Shown: positions 1 through 6,307, counted from the first letter of the stretch. The stretch is DNA of 7,914 nt from Methylococcaceae bacterium (GCA_003155565.1 PMDM01000180.1:1-7914), one strand, 5' to 3'. Numbers and translations: made by a program. Notes: a model not told the origin generated them from the letters alone.

Positions 1-17
1 TTCGCAATAAACAGATT

Positions 18-35
18 TGCGTAATTTTTTACGCA
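18..35. repeat. Perfect 7-bp inverted repeat with T4 loop
   Basis: TGCGTAA (18-24) and TTACGCA (29-35) are exact reverse complements separated by TTTT. No T-tract follows on the + strand and none of note on the - strand, so it does not read as a classic terminator. It could be a regulator-binding palindrome or an RNA hairpin. A weaker stem, CGCAA (3-7) with TTGCG (17-21), would compete with it for the same bases. Confidence 0.5.
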
Positions 36-69
36 GACTGCTACTGCTACCCAACATAGTGCAATACTT

Positions 70-89
70 GAATACAAACGAATACAAAT
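70..89. repeat. Two-copy tandem 10-mer
   Basis: GAATACAAAC at 70-79 is followed directly by GAATACAAAT at 80-89, so two copies differ only in the last base. The 10-bp period is close to one DNA turn, as in sites for proteins binding one face of the helix. No function can be assigned from sequence alone, and two copies of an AT-rich word may be chance. Confidence 0.4.
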
Positions 90-224
90 AAGCCTTAAAA
101 TCCATATCTCACAAAGCACATATCTATTTGATAAGTAAGTAAATTTATTTTTCTTGCTCAAACCCTAATCTTTAATTGTTTCTTAATGCTACTCGTTTAA
201 TATCTAGCTCAGGTAAATTTCAAT

Positions 225-279
225 CTGATTGCTCTCCTCAAGGATTAACAGGGAGTTCAGTTGATAGAGAACCAATCAG
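225..279 (+). other. Possible structured leader element
   Basis: CTGATTG (225-231) pairs exactly with CAATCAG (273-279). The stem can continue with CTCT (232-235) against AGAG (266-269) after a 3-nt bulge (270-272). A competing pairing is CTCC (234-237) with GGAG (252-255). If transcription of the gene at 506 starts far upstream, this could fold in its 5' leader. It matches no riboswitch consensus that I recognise, including the c-di-GMP class often found before EPS genes. Confidence 0.25.
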
Positions 280-495
280 GAAGGTTGGGTATAAGAATAG
301 GGATTGTCGAGCAGTGTCTCTACTGATGATTGATACCAAATTCAACTCGTTTGAAATAAACGAAATGACTCACTTGGTGGCAGTTGCAAGTTATAGCTAC
401 TAACAAAAAGCGTTAGAAATTCTGATGATTGATAGGAGGGAAACACTGTTACTCCTACCCTTTATCAGAGTTATAGGGCTTTTAAATTACTATTT

Positions 496-499
496 GGAG
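496..499 (+). promoter_or_regulatory. Ribosome binding site that sets the start at 506
   Basis: GGAG lies 6 nt before the ATG at 506, which begins a textbook signal peptide. The same frame is open back to an ATG at 425, but that would place about 27 unlikely residues before the signal peptide. The Shine-Dalgarno position and the signal peptide together choose 506. Confidence 0.75.
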
Positions 500-505
500 C
501 TATAC

Positions 506-1006
506 ATGAAGAAATATTTTATTGCTTTACTTTTTGGCATAAGCTTAATGTCTATGCAGACGGCATCAGCGGCAACGTTGATGATTACTGACTTAGCACC
601 TGAACTTAGTGCAACATTGACAGGATCAGGTTCAATCTTTAATGGAACCACTTCTACTGGGGGGCAGTGGGAGATATTAGTTTCAGATTTGGGCATAGGT
701 GAAATAGCAGAATTATTGTTTACCTCAATCGGCAACGGGGAAGCGCCTTTCTTCGGTTTTTTGCCTTCAAGCAGCGGTCTGGTTAATGGAGATACGGCAT
801 TCCTGACCGTTATCGGACTATTAAGCTTTAGACTCGATGCCGAAATTACATCTGTTAGTGAAGTACCCGTACCCGCCGCCGTTTGGTTATTCGGTTCTGC
901 CTTGGCAGGTCTGATGGGCGTATCACGCCTAAATCACAACCAACGCTTGCGGCGTAAAAACTTTTTGCTTTATACTGCGAAGGGGGGCTTTTGCCCCCCT
1001 TTTTAA
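506..1006 (+). CDS. Small exported protein with VPVPA (VPLPA-CTERM) sorting tail; 3' end probably frameshifted
   Basis: The frame gives 166 aa. Residues 1-22 form a signal peptide (MKKY start, hydrophobic core, cleavage after TASA). The middle, about 23-118, is Gly/Ser/Thr-rich and matches no family I know. Residues 120-124 are VPVPA, followed by a hydrophobic stretch with WLFGS up to about 139 and an Arg: the VPLPA variant of the PEP-CTERM tail, which exosortases recognise and cleave before the protein reaches the surface or exterior. Such tails normally end a few residues after a basic cluster. Here 25 odd residues follow, and the frame runs through an intrinsic terminator. Adding one G between 929 and 930 would give SRRK and a stop at 955-957 (150 aa), so a one-base deletion or sequence error is likely. 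The next genes export polysaccharide, which fits a matrix protein. The sorting-tail call is strong; the function is unknown. Confidence 0.8.
   Translation: MKKYFIALLFGISLMSMQTASAATLMITDLAPELSATLTGSGSIFNGTTSTGGQWEILVSDLGIGEIAELLFTSIGNGEAPFFGFLPSSSGLVNGDTAFLTVIGLLSFRLDAEITSVSEVPVPAAVWLFGSALAGLMGVSRLNHNQRLRRKNFLLYTAKGGFCPPF
980..1004 (+). terminator. Intrinsic terminator inside the annotated end of the sorted-protein gene
   Basis: AAGGGGGGC (980-988) and GCCCCCCTT (993-1001) form a perfect 9-bp GC-rich stem with a TTTT loop, followed by a T-run to 1004. This is a textbook rho-independent terminator. It overlaps the last codons of the frame ending at 1006, which is abnormal, but would sit 22 bp after the stop at 955-957 if the proposed deletion were repaired. 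The polysaccharide export gene starts only 19 bp later, so the hairpin probably lowers readthrough from the first gene into the export genes. Confidence 0.85.
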
Positions 1007-1022
1007 TTAAGGTTAAAATACT

Positions 1023-1598
1023 ATGAAATCATTCAACATAATTGAATCAACACTAACCAAGGTATTGTTTGTTTTGGCAATCTCTTTGTTTTATCAAACA
1101 AGCTTTGCGGAAACTGAAAAGTATTTAATCAATCCTGGCGATGTTTTAGAAATATCGGTCTGGAATGAAGATGCGTTAAAGCGCGAAGTACGGGTTTTGC
1201 CGGACGGCAGTATTGGTTTTCCCTTAACAGGAACCGTTGCGGCCGCAGGAAGATCGGTTGAAGAGTTAAAAAAGGAATTGACCGAAAAACTGACTGAATA
1301 TATAGCAGAGCCCGTCGTCAGCATCGCGGTAAAAGCAGCCGAAGGCAATGCGGTGTACGTGACCGGTCAAGTTAAAGAACCAGGCAAATATATTATGACC
1401 GAACCCATGAACGTCATGCAAATACTGAGCTTGGCGGGGGGGTTCACCCCATTTGCCGCAAAGGATGATATTGTTATATTAAGGAAAAACAGCAAGGGCG
1501 CCGAATCGATCAAATTTGAATACAGCGATTTGGAGGAAGGAAAAGGCCTGACTAAAAACTATCTATTGAAAAGCGGTGATGTTATTGTTGTCCCTTAA
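1023..1598 (+). CDS. Polysaccharide export (OPX/Wza-like) protein, short periplasmic type
   Basis: 191 aa, resembling the export protein of PEP-CTERM-associated EPS loci. A signal peptide spans about 1-29 (cleavage near SFA). There is no Cys at the cleavage site, so it is not a lipoprotein. The Poly_export domain covers about 34-104, with the characteristic PGD (38-40) and the PDGS...P turn (60-67). One SLBB domain follows at about 110-155 (VTGQV..PG then LAGGFTPFA). The chain ends at VIVVP, so the C-terminal amphipathic helix with which Wza crosses the outer membrane is absent. The protein should therefore sit in the periplasm and need a separate outer-membrane pore, which the overlapping downstream barrel gene could supply. 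A weak AAGG lies 10 nt before the ATG. A G7 tract (1436-1442) encodes part of the SLBB Gly-Gly. Confidence 0.88.
   Translation: MKSFNIIESTLTKVLFVLAISLFYQTSFAETEKYLINPGDVLEISVWNEDALKREVRVLPDGSIGFPLTGTVAAAGRSVEELKKELTEKLTEYIAEPVVSIAVKAAEGNAVYVTGQVKEPGKYIMTEPMNVMQILSLAGGFTPFAAKDDIVILRKNSKGAESIKFEYSDLEEGKGLTKNYLLKSGDVIVVP
1436..1442 (+). repeat. G7 homopolymer tract in the OPX gene
   Basis: Seven consecutive G residues encode part of Ala-Gly-Gly in the SLBB domain. The last four can pair with the nearby CCCC (1447-1450) around a TTCA loop. Long G-runs are slippage-prone, and a one-base change here would frameshift the export protein. It could also be simple codon choice for a conserved Gly-Gly. 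Confidence 0.7.
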
Positions 1599-2841
1599 TT
1601 CCTTGGCACGCTTTAAGGTGTTACGGTTACTCTTGCCCATACCTATCGGCTTGTGTTTGTTTCTGCCCGTGCATTCACAAGGTGCAGAGTGGTCATTAAA
1701 AGGCTCTGTTGACCAAAACTTGTCATATGACGATAACGTCTTTATGCAAGTAAATCCGCAAAGATCGTTTAAGTATATGATAATCCCCGTGTTGACTTTT
1801 CAACACAAAACGGATGTTTCTGAAGTTAATGCTAATGCCAGCTATGGCACCCAGCTATACACAGATATTGAAGGATTTGATCAAGATATACAAAATTACG
1901 GCCTTAGAGGTCTTTATAAAACCGAAAGGTTTGATTGGGGGCTGACATCGAGCTTTTCTGTTACACCGACCCGAAATACAGCTGTGCAGAATTCCGGTGT
2001 ATTTAATAATAAATCAGAGAGTAACACTTGGTCGGTTTCCCCTTCTGTAAGCTATAAACTTAATGATATCGACAGTATTATTCTTAGCCCTTCCTACTCA
2101 GAAACTACTTTTACCGCTTCCGGTTCTGCTACAGCCAATCCGGGCGCTTTTAATAATAATTTTAATAACTATAGTGCCGCAAACGTCAACTTGGCATGGC
2201 AGCGACTGTGGTCTGAACGTTATATAAGCGCTGTGGGCCTGTTTTATTCCAGATATGACTCCCAACCGCCAGTAAATGCCCAGGGGGGGGCAGCGGCACT
2301 ACCGACAAGTTTCGATAGTGTCGGAATTAATTTCTCAAATACTTATTTATGGTCGGATAATTGGAAGCTCATTGGAACAATTGGTGGGCGACATACTGAA
2401 TCAACTACCGGCTCCACAAGTGGCAGCTCTTTAGGCTACCTAGCTGACGCAAGCGTCAACTATACCGGAGAACAATTAACTTCTGGGCTTCATTTTAATC
2501 GCTCTTTAACACCATCAAATCTTGGGCGACTACAAGAACAAACCAGTGTCGACTTAAATTTTAATTACCAAATTCTTGAAAGGTTATCCACCCTCTTTAC
2601 AGCCAGTTATCAAGAATCAACTTTCGTCAATTCCGTAGACTCATCAACACGTAAGAATTTAGTCTTCCAGCCATCAATAAATTGGCGGATAGCACCCGAA
2701 TGGTCATTGGGCGGTAGTTATCGGTACAGACTTCAAGACGGACTCATAAGCAATAATAATATTATTAATGGTGAAGCTGATTCCAACCTATTTATGGTAA
2801 CTATCAACTATAATTGGCAAGGCTTAAGATTATCGAGATAA
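1576..2841 (+). CDS. Outer-membrane beta-barrel protein of the EPS export locus
   Basis: 421 aa. The start is a GTG at 1576 directly followed by ATG at 1579; either is possible, and both lie inside the end of the OPX gene (overlap 20-23 nt), which suggests translational coupling. No strong Shine-Dalgarno is present. Residues 1 to about 36 form a long signal peptide ending near SQGA. The rest is alternating polar/hydrophobic sequence rich in Tyr, Trp, Asn and Ser, with repeated aromatic-ended strands (SYDDNVF near the N-terminus, YNW near the C-terminus), typical of a 16-18 strand barrel. It resembles uncharacterised barrels of EPS/PEP-CTERM loci (EpsL or BBP2-like); I cannot fix the exact family. 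The likely role is the outer-membrane pore partner of the OPX protein. A G8 tract (2283-2290) lies mid-gene. The barrel call is firm; the pore role is inferred from context. Confidence 0.82.
   Translation: MMLLLSLNSLARFKVLRLLLPIPIGLCLFLPVHSQGAEWSLKGSVDQNLSYDDNVFMQVNPQRSFKYMIIPVLTFQHKTDVSEVNANASYGTQLYTDIEGFDQDIQNYGLRGLYKTERFDWGLTSSFSVTPTRNTAVQNSGVFNNKSESNTWSVSPSVSYKLNDIDSIILSPSYSETTFTASGSATANPGAFNNNFNNYSAANVNLAWQRLWSERYISAVGLFYSRYDSQPPVNAQGGAAALPTSFDSVGINFSNTYLWSDNWKLIGTIGGRHTESTTGSTSGSSLGYLADASVNYTGEQLTSGLHFNRSLTPSNLGRLQEQTSVDLNFNYQILERLSTLFTASYQESTFVNSVDSSTRKNLVFQPSINWRIAPEWSLGGSYRYRLQDGLISNNNIINGEADSNLFMVTINYNWQGLRLSR
2283..2290 (+). repeat. G8 homopolymer tract in the beta-barrel gene
   Basis: Eight consecutive G residues encode most of Gln-Gly-Gly-Ala in what is probably an extracellular loop (Pro/Ala/Gly-rich, between strand-like segments). 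Gaining one G would bring a TAG into frame at 2316-2318 in present coordinates and truncate the barrel. Losing one G shifts the frame with a later stop. Tracts of this length in surface-protein genes are classic slipped-strand sites, but no phase variation can be shown from one sequence. Confidence 0.7.
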
Positions 2842-2844
2842 ACT

Positions 2845-4407
2845 ATGGAATTAGACGAAGAAAAAACGCTAAAAGATTACCTGCAAATTGTCCGCCGGCG
2901 CAAATATACCATCATCCTACCTATGTTGGCTTTGCTATTGATAAGCGTTATTGTAGCAATCGCACTACCCCCGGTATTCCGATCAAAAGCCACTATACTT
3001 GTTGAGCAGCAGCATATTCCAAGCGATTTGGTTAAGTCTACAGTCGTCAGTTTTGCCGATGAACGTATCCGGGAAATCGAACAAAAACTGATGACGATTG
3101 ATAACCTAAACAAAATTATCGAAAAATTCGATCTTTACCCCAGAGAAAAAAACCTAGTCAACCCCTCTGTTTTGGCGGAACAATTTAGAAATAGCACAAC
3201 GCTTGAACTGATCAATGCTGATGTCATTAACAATGGCAATAACAGCAAAGCCACTCTGGCATTTACCATATCGTTTGACGATAAAGTCGGCGTGACTGCA
3301 CAAAAAGTTGCCAATGAACTGGTCACCTTATTTCTGGATGAGAACATCAGGTCAAGAACAGAGCGTGCGCAAGAATCAACCAAATTTCTCCAGGAAGAAG
3401 CAGATAAAGTTAAACTAGAAATTCAGAAAATTGAGAATCAGTTAGCCGAATATAAGGACAAATATAGCGGTAGCCTACCAGAATTGTTGCCTGTTAATAT
3501 ATCTTCCATCGGCAGAATTGAAAGCACATTGCAACAATTGCAATTACAAGAAAAAATGCTGGCAGAAAGAAGAATAAGTTTACTCAATCAACTCAGTAGC
3601 ACCAGCCCCGTTATTGTACAAACTGGCGACAACAAAACTGTTACAATGGAAAGCCGTGGCTCTTTAGAAGCTCAGTACCACAGTCTATTAAAAAAATATT
3701 CCAGCGCCCATCCTGATGTTAAAGAATTGAAGAGAAGAATAGATGGCTATGAAGAGAAGGATGAACAATCCGGTATAAATAACCCAGCCTATTCACAGTT
3801 ACAAAGCGAACTCAAGATTGCGGCTGTCGAAGTACAAAATATCAACCAGCAAAGTATATCTTTAACCGAGCAATTAAAAAAACTGGAAGTCAATGTAGCG
3901 CAAACCCATCAAGTTGAACGCGGATATTATGACCTAAAGAGAGATTTGGATAACCAAAAAGCCAAATATACTGAATTATCAGCCAAATATTTACAAGCAA
4001 AGCTGTCTCAAAACCTGGAAGTTGAACAAAAAGCCGAGAAATTTTCCTTGTTGGAACCACCAAGGGTTCCTGGAAAACCGGAGAAACCCAACCGGCTAAA
4101 AATTTTATTTGTGGGCTTCCTGGCTTCTGTTTTTGGTGGTCTGGGTGTCGGCTTTCTGGCTGAGATCATGGATACCAGCATCCGAAACCACACTGCATTA
4201 ACCCAGTTGACGGGTTCGGAACCTTTGGTCGTCATCCCTTATATTCAAAATCAAGAAGATCTAAATAGAAGCAGAAGAAATAAACTAAATTTTGCTATTT
4301 TAGGTCTGCTATTAATAGTTGGCGCGGCCATCTCGGTTCATATTTTCTACATGCCATTAGATGCCGTATTCAACAGGATTTCAGATCGTCTGAGTATGTT
4401 GTTCTAA
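2845..4407 (+). CDS. Wzz/GNVR polysaccharide chain-length (co-polymerase) protein, PEP-CTERM locus type
   Basis: 520 aa inner-membrane protein. An N-terminal Wzz-type segment has a basic patch (RRRK, 17-20) before TM1 (about 21-41). A large periplasmic part follows, with heptad-rich coiled coil around 165-245 and 325-395. Residues 403-412 carry the GNVR proline motif (P406, P409, P412), leading to TM2 (about 418-439). A cytoplasmic loop of about 40 residues and TM3 (about 481-503) close the protein. The length and third helix fit the chain-length protein subfamily of PEP-CTERM loci. No kinase domain is fused, so the separate kinase at 4572 should be the partner, contacting the loop between TM2 and TM3. 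The gene starts 3 nt after the barrel stop with GAGA 6 nt upstream of the ATG, so it shares that transcript. It probably controls polymer length and couples synthesis to export. Confidence 0.88.
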   Translation: MELDEEKTLKDYLQIVRRRKYTIILPMLALLLISVIVAIALPPVFRSKATILVEQQHIPSDLVKSTVVSFADERIREIEQKLMTIDNLNKIIEKFDLYPREKNLVNPSVLAEQFRNSTTLELINADVINNGNNSKATLAFTISFDDKVGVTAQKVANELVTLFLDENIRSRTERAQESTKFLQEEADKVKLEIQKIENQLAEYKDKYSGSLPELLPVNISSIGRIESTLQQLQLQEKMLAERRISLLNQLSSTSPVIVQTGDNKTVTMESRGSLEAQYHSLLKKYSSAHPDVKELKRRIDGYEEKDEQSGINNPAYSQLQSELKIAAVEVQNINQQSISLTEQLKKLEVNVAQTHQVERGYYDLKRDLDNQKAKYTELSAKYLQAKLSQNLEVEQKAEKFSLLEPPRVPGKPEKPNRLKILFVGFLASVFGGLGVGFLAEIMDTSIRNHTALTQLTGSEPLVVIPYIQNQEDLNRSRRNKLNFAILGLLLIVGAAISVHIFYMPLDAVFNRISDRLSMLF

Positions 4408-4458
4408 CGCGAATAGCTGGCTCACCCCCTAGTAAAATAGAAAACGCTAAATGCACTT

Positions 4459-4464
4459 TATAAT
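4459..4464 (+). promoter_or_regulatory. Possible -10 element for the kinase gene
   Basis: TATAAT matches the sigma-70 -10 consensus exactly, in the 164-bp gap before the kinase gene. No acceptable -35 lies 16-18 bp upstream, so an activator would be needed or the match is chance in AT-rich DNA. A second candidate, TATACT (4520-4525), lies between the arms TTGGTT (4513-4518) and AACCAA (4538-4543), which could be an operator. Either would allow the kinase to be expressed apart from the export genes. Confidence 0.25.
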
Positions 4465-4571
4465 CATCTATCATAGAAATCGATTATGTGTTTTAAAACA
4501 GCTAAGCTAGTATTGGTTGTATACTTTAGTTACTGTTAACCAAACGGATTTACAACTAACCGGAGAAGCAA

Positions 4572-5366
4572 ATGGGTAGTATTCACGATGCCTTAGATAA
4601 AGCTATTCAAAATGCTGAGCTCGAAAAAGAAAACTTATCACCATTGAAAAATGTCTATCAGGATCAAGTGATTCCAACTTATGGCATTCATTATCGTATT
4701 GATCCTGACCTAATGAGGCAAAGACGGATTGTCACTTTGCATAATTACAATGCGGAATCCGAAGCATTTCGGATGCTACGGACAAAAATACTCAAGCAAC
4801 TTAGGGATAATAACTGGAATAGTTTCGCAATTACCGCACCAACGCAAGATGTGGGCAAGACCACGGTTGCTGTCAATCTAGCCATTGCGATGGCAATGGA
4901 TGTCAACCAGTCTGTGCTTCTGGTTGATTTAGACTTGAGGCATCCCAAAGTTCACTGGTATTTTGGCCTAGAAAATGAAGTAGGCTTGCGCGATTATTTT
5001 CTTTCAGATAAGCCCTTGTCGGATATTCTAATTAATCCAGGAATTGATCGCTTGACTGTTTTACCGGGAAGAGGTCAGGCAATAGGTTCATCAGAAATAT
5101 TATCAGGGCCTCGGATGAAAACCCTAATGAACGAAATTAATAGCCGTAACCAATCAAAGATTATTATTTTCGATCTGCCCCCTGTATTGGCGACGGATGA
5201 TGTACTCTCCACAGTCGACTGCTACGATGCTATTTTACTAGTCGTTGAAGAAGGTAAAACCCAGCCCGAGGAAATAAAGAAAACTTTACAGCTTTTATCA
5301 GGAAAAAACCTGTTAGGGACGGTTCTCAATAAATCTCAAAACCCACCTGAACATAAGAGTTACTGA
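4572..5366 (+). CDS. BY-type tyrosine autokinase of the EPS locus (CpsD/CapB-like)
   Basis: 264 aa cytoplasmic P-loop kinase. The N-terminal part (1-60) is variable, as in PEP-CTERM-locus kinases. The E64-R67-R70 motif (ExxRxxR, used for ring assembly in CapB) precedes Walker A at 89-97 (K96), Walker A' at 116-123 (LLVDLDLR; D119, D121, R123) and Walker B at 197-204 (IIIFDLPP; D201). The family's C-terminal tyrosine cluster is reduced here to one Tyr, the final residue Y264. Walker A begins with Ala and has QD where others have small or Pro/Gly residues, but the key GKT is intact. GGAG lies 6 nt before the ATG. By family knowledge it autophosphorylates between subunits, and its phosphorylation cycle with the co-polymerase and a phosphatase sets EPS length or amount. 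No phosphatase is in the window. The 164-bp gap from the previous gene allows separate control. Confidence 0.9.
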   Translation: MGSIHDALDKAIQNAELEKENLSPLKNVYQDQVIPTYGIHYRIDPDLMRQRRIVTLHNYNAESEAFRMLRTKILKQLRDNNWNSFAITAPTQDVGKTTVAVNLAIAMAMDVNQSVLLVDLDLRHPKVHWYFGLENEVGLRDYFLSDKPLSDILINPGIDRLTVLPGRGQAIGSSEILSGPRMKTLMNEINSRNQSKIIIFDLPPVLATDDVLSTVDCYDAILLVVEEGKTQPEEIKKTLQLLSGKNLLGTVLNKSQNPPEHKSY

Positions 5367-5404
5367 TTATTTTAATCCCCACTTAACCCTCTCCGCATCC
5401 AAGC

Positions 5405-6307
5405 CTAATCAGCATTATCAATTTCAAAAAAAATCCATTTGACGCAGTTGTGGATTTGTTTAATTTGCCTTTCCATGGCATTGATTTCATTGACGGCACT
5501 TAAAACCGTCATTTCGGGTTTGAGTTCAGCTTTGATCGACACCATGACAGAATTGCCATGATTAATGGCCCAAATATTAAGCACCCGTAAAACACAGGGC
5601 TGGGCCTCAAGATAAGTTTGCACATTAATACGAATGTCTTCGGCGGATTCACCAATCAACAGAGAATGTACTTCCGCACCCACGACAGCTGCGACAATAA
5701 TCAATAATAGGCCAATCAACATCGAACCTAATGCATCAAAGGCAGCATTCCCCGTCAACACCGCCAAACCTAAAGTGACCAGCGCAATCACCAAGCCGAG
5801 CAAAGCTGCGATATCTTCTCCGGTTACAACCATTAATTCGCTGGAGTGAGTGCTTTTAAACCACTGCCAAAGCGTTTGCCGACCTTTTTCTTCTGCCATT
5901 GCCGACAACGCACCTTTCAACGAAAAGGCTTCCATACCAACAGCAACTAATAAAACCAATAAAGCGCTGTTCGCGTTCTCTATTGCGTGGGGGTGGATAT
6001 ACCGCTCCCAACCTTCATGAATGGCAAAAACACCACCCACCGAAAACAAGATAAACGCCACCATCATCGACCAAATATATGATTCACGCTCATAACCCAT
6101 AGGGTGTTTTTGGGTTGCCTTTTTTACCGACCGCTTCATGCCAATCAGTAACAACACTTGGTTGCCGCAATCGGCATAAGAATGGATCGCTTCTGCCAAC
6201 ATGGAACCTGAACCCGTCCAAACGGCTGCGCCCGTCTTGGCCAAGGCGATGCCTAAATTGGCTGTAAATGCGTAAAGTACGGCTTTTGTAGAGTTGTTTT
6301 GTGCCAT
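5405..6307 (-). CDS. Cation diffusion facilitator transporter, SLC30A9-like
   Basis: 300 aa inner-membrane protein with about six helices and a C-terminal cytoplasmic domain (about 205-300), the usual CDF layout. The helix-2 metal site is H42/D46 (HSYAD). The segment HPMGYERESYIWS (68-80) is a family hallmark. In helix 5 the usual HxxxD is replaced by E164-D165 before AALLG, a pattern I associate with the SLC30A9-like branch. It should export a divalent metal (Zn, Fe, Mn or Co; not resolvable here) by proton exchange. The gene converges with the kinase gene, 38 bp apart, with no clear terminator between them. It is downstream of the Rieske/suf genes but separated by 104 bp, so it may have its own promoter. 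The start ATG has no good Shine-Dalgarno, yet the N-terminus fits the family. A metal-homeostasis link to the Fe-S genes is only suggested by position. Confidence 0.88.
   Translation of the reverse strand: MAQNNSTKAVLYAFTANLGIALAKTGAAVWTGSGSMLAEAIHSYADCGNQVLLLIGMKRSVKKATQKHPMGYERESYIWSMMVAFILFSVGGVFAIHEGWERYIHPHAIENANSALLVLLVAVGMEAFSLKGALSAMAEEKGRQTLWQWFKSTHSSELMVVTGEDIAALLGLVIALVTLGLAVLTGNAAFDALGSMLIGLLLIIVAAVVGAEVHSLLIGESAEDIRINVQTYLEAQPCVLRVLNIWAINHGNSVMVSIKAELKPEMTVLSAVNEINAMERQIKQIHNCVKWIFFEIDNAD

Larger units (their letters stand above)
1..424. other. Gene-poor upstream region with small repeats
   Basis: I see no convincing gene on either strand here. The longest open frame (176-403, + strand) starts with TTG, has no Shine-Dalgarno sequence and resembles no family I know. 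The region is AT-rich and carries a perfect 18-bp hairpin (18-35), a tandem 10-mer (70-89), a 7-bp inverted repeat with an adjacent 4-bp stem (225-279), and one copy of a 13-bp direct repeat (323-335), whose second copy (422-434) lies just beyond this stretch. It probably holds the promoter and leader of the gene at 506. I could not find a convincing sigma-70 or sigma-54 promoter. Confidence 0.5.

Noticed and set aside
374..388. Sigma-54 promoter (TTGGTGGCAGTTGCA), expected for some PEP-CTERM genes
   Set aside because: The GG and GC dinucleotides are not 12 bp apart, so the -24/-12 spacing fails.
176..403. 75-aa open frame in the upstream region
   Set aside because: It has a TTG start with no Shine-Dalgarno sequence, no recognisable motif and no coding-like composition.
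425..505. Longer start for the sorted protein at ATG 425
   Set aside because: It would put about 27 residues before a complete signal peptide, while GGAG sits correctly before ATG 506.
1..505. c-di-GMP riboswitch upstream of the EPS genes
   Set aside because: I could not find the conserved core of the GEMM consensus; only small unrelated stems are present.
1094..1348. Open frame on the opposite strand of the OPX gene, and similar ones at 490-735, 2877-3113, 3135-3383, 4008-4235, 4745-4948, 5634-5849 and 7179-7475
   Set aside because: They are antisense shadows of well-supported genes, without family motifs or ribosome sites.
2814..3005. 63-aa frame overlapping the start of the chain-length gene
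   Set aside because: It lies in another frame across a clear gene junction and resembles nothing known.
5367..5404. Bidirectional terminator between the convergent kinase and CDF genes
   Set aside because: No stem of useful length with a T-run is visible in these 38 bp.
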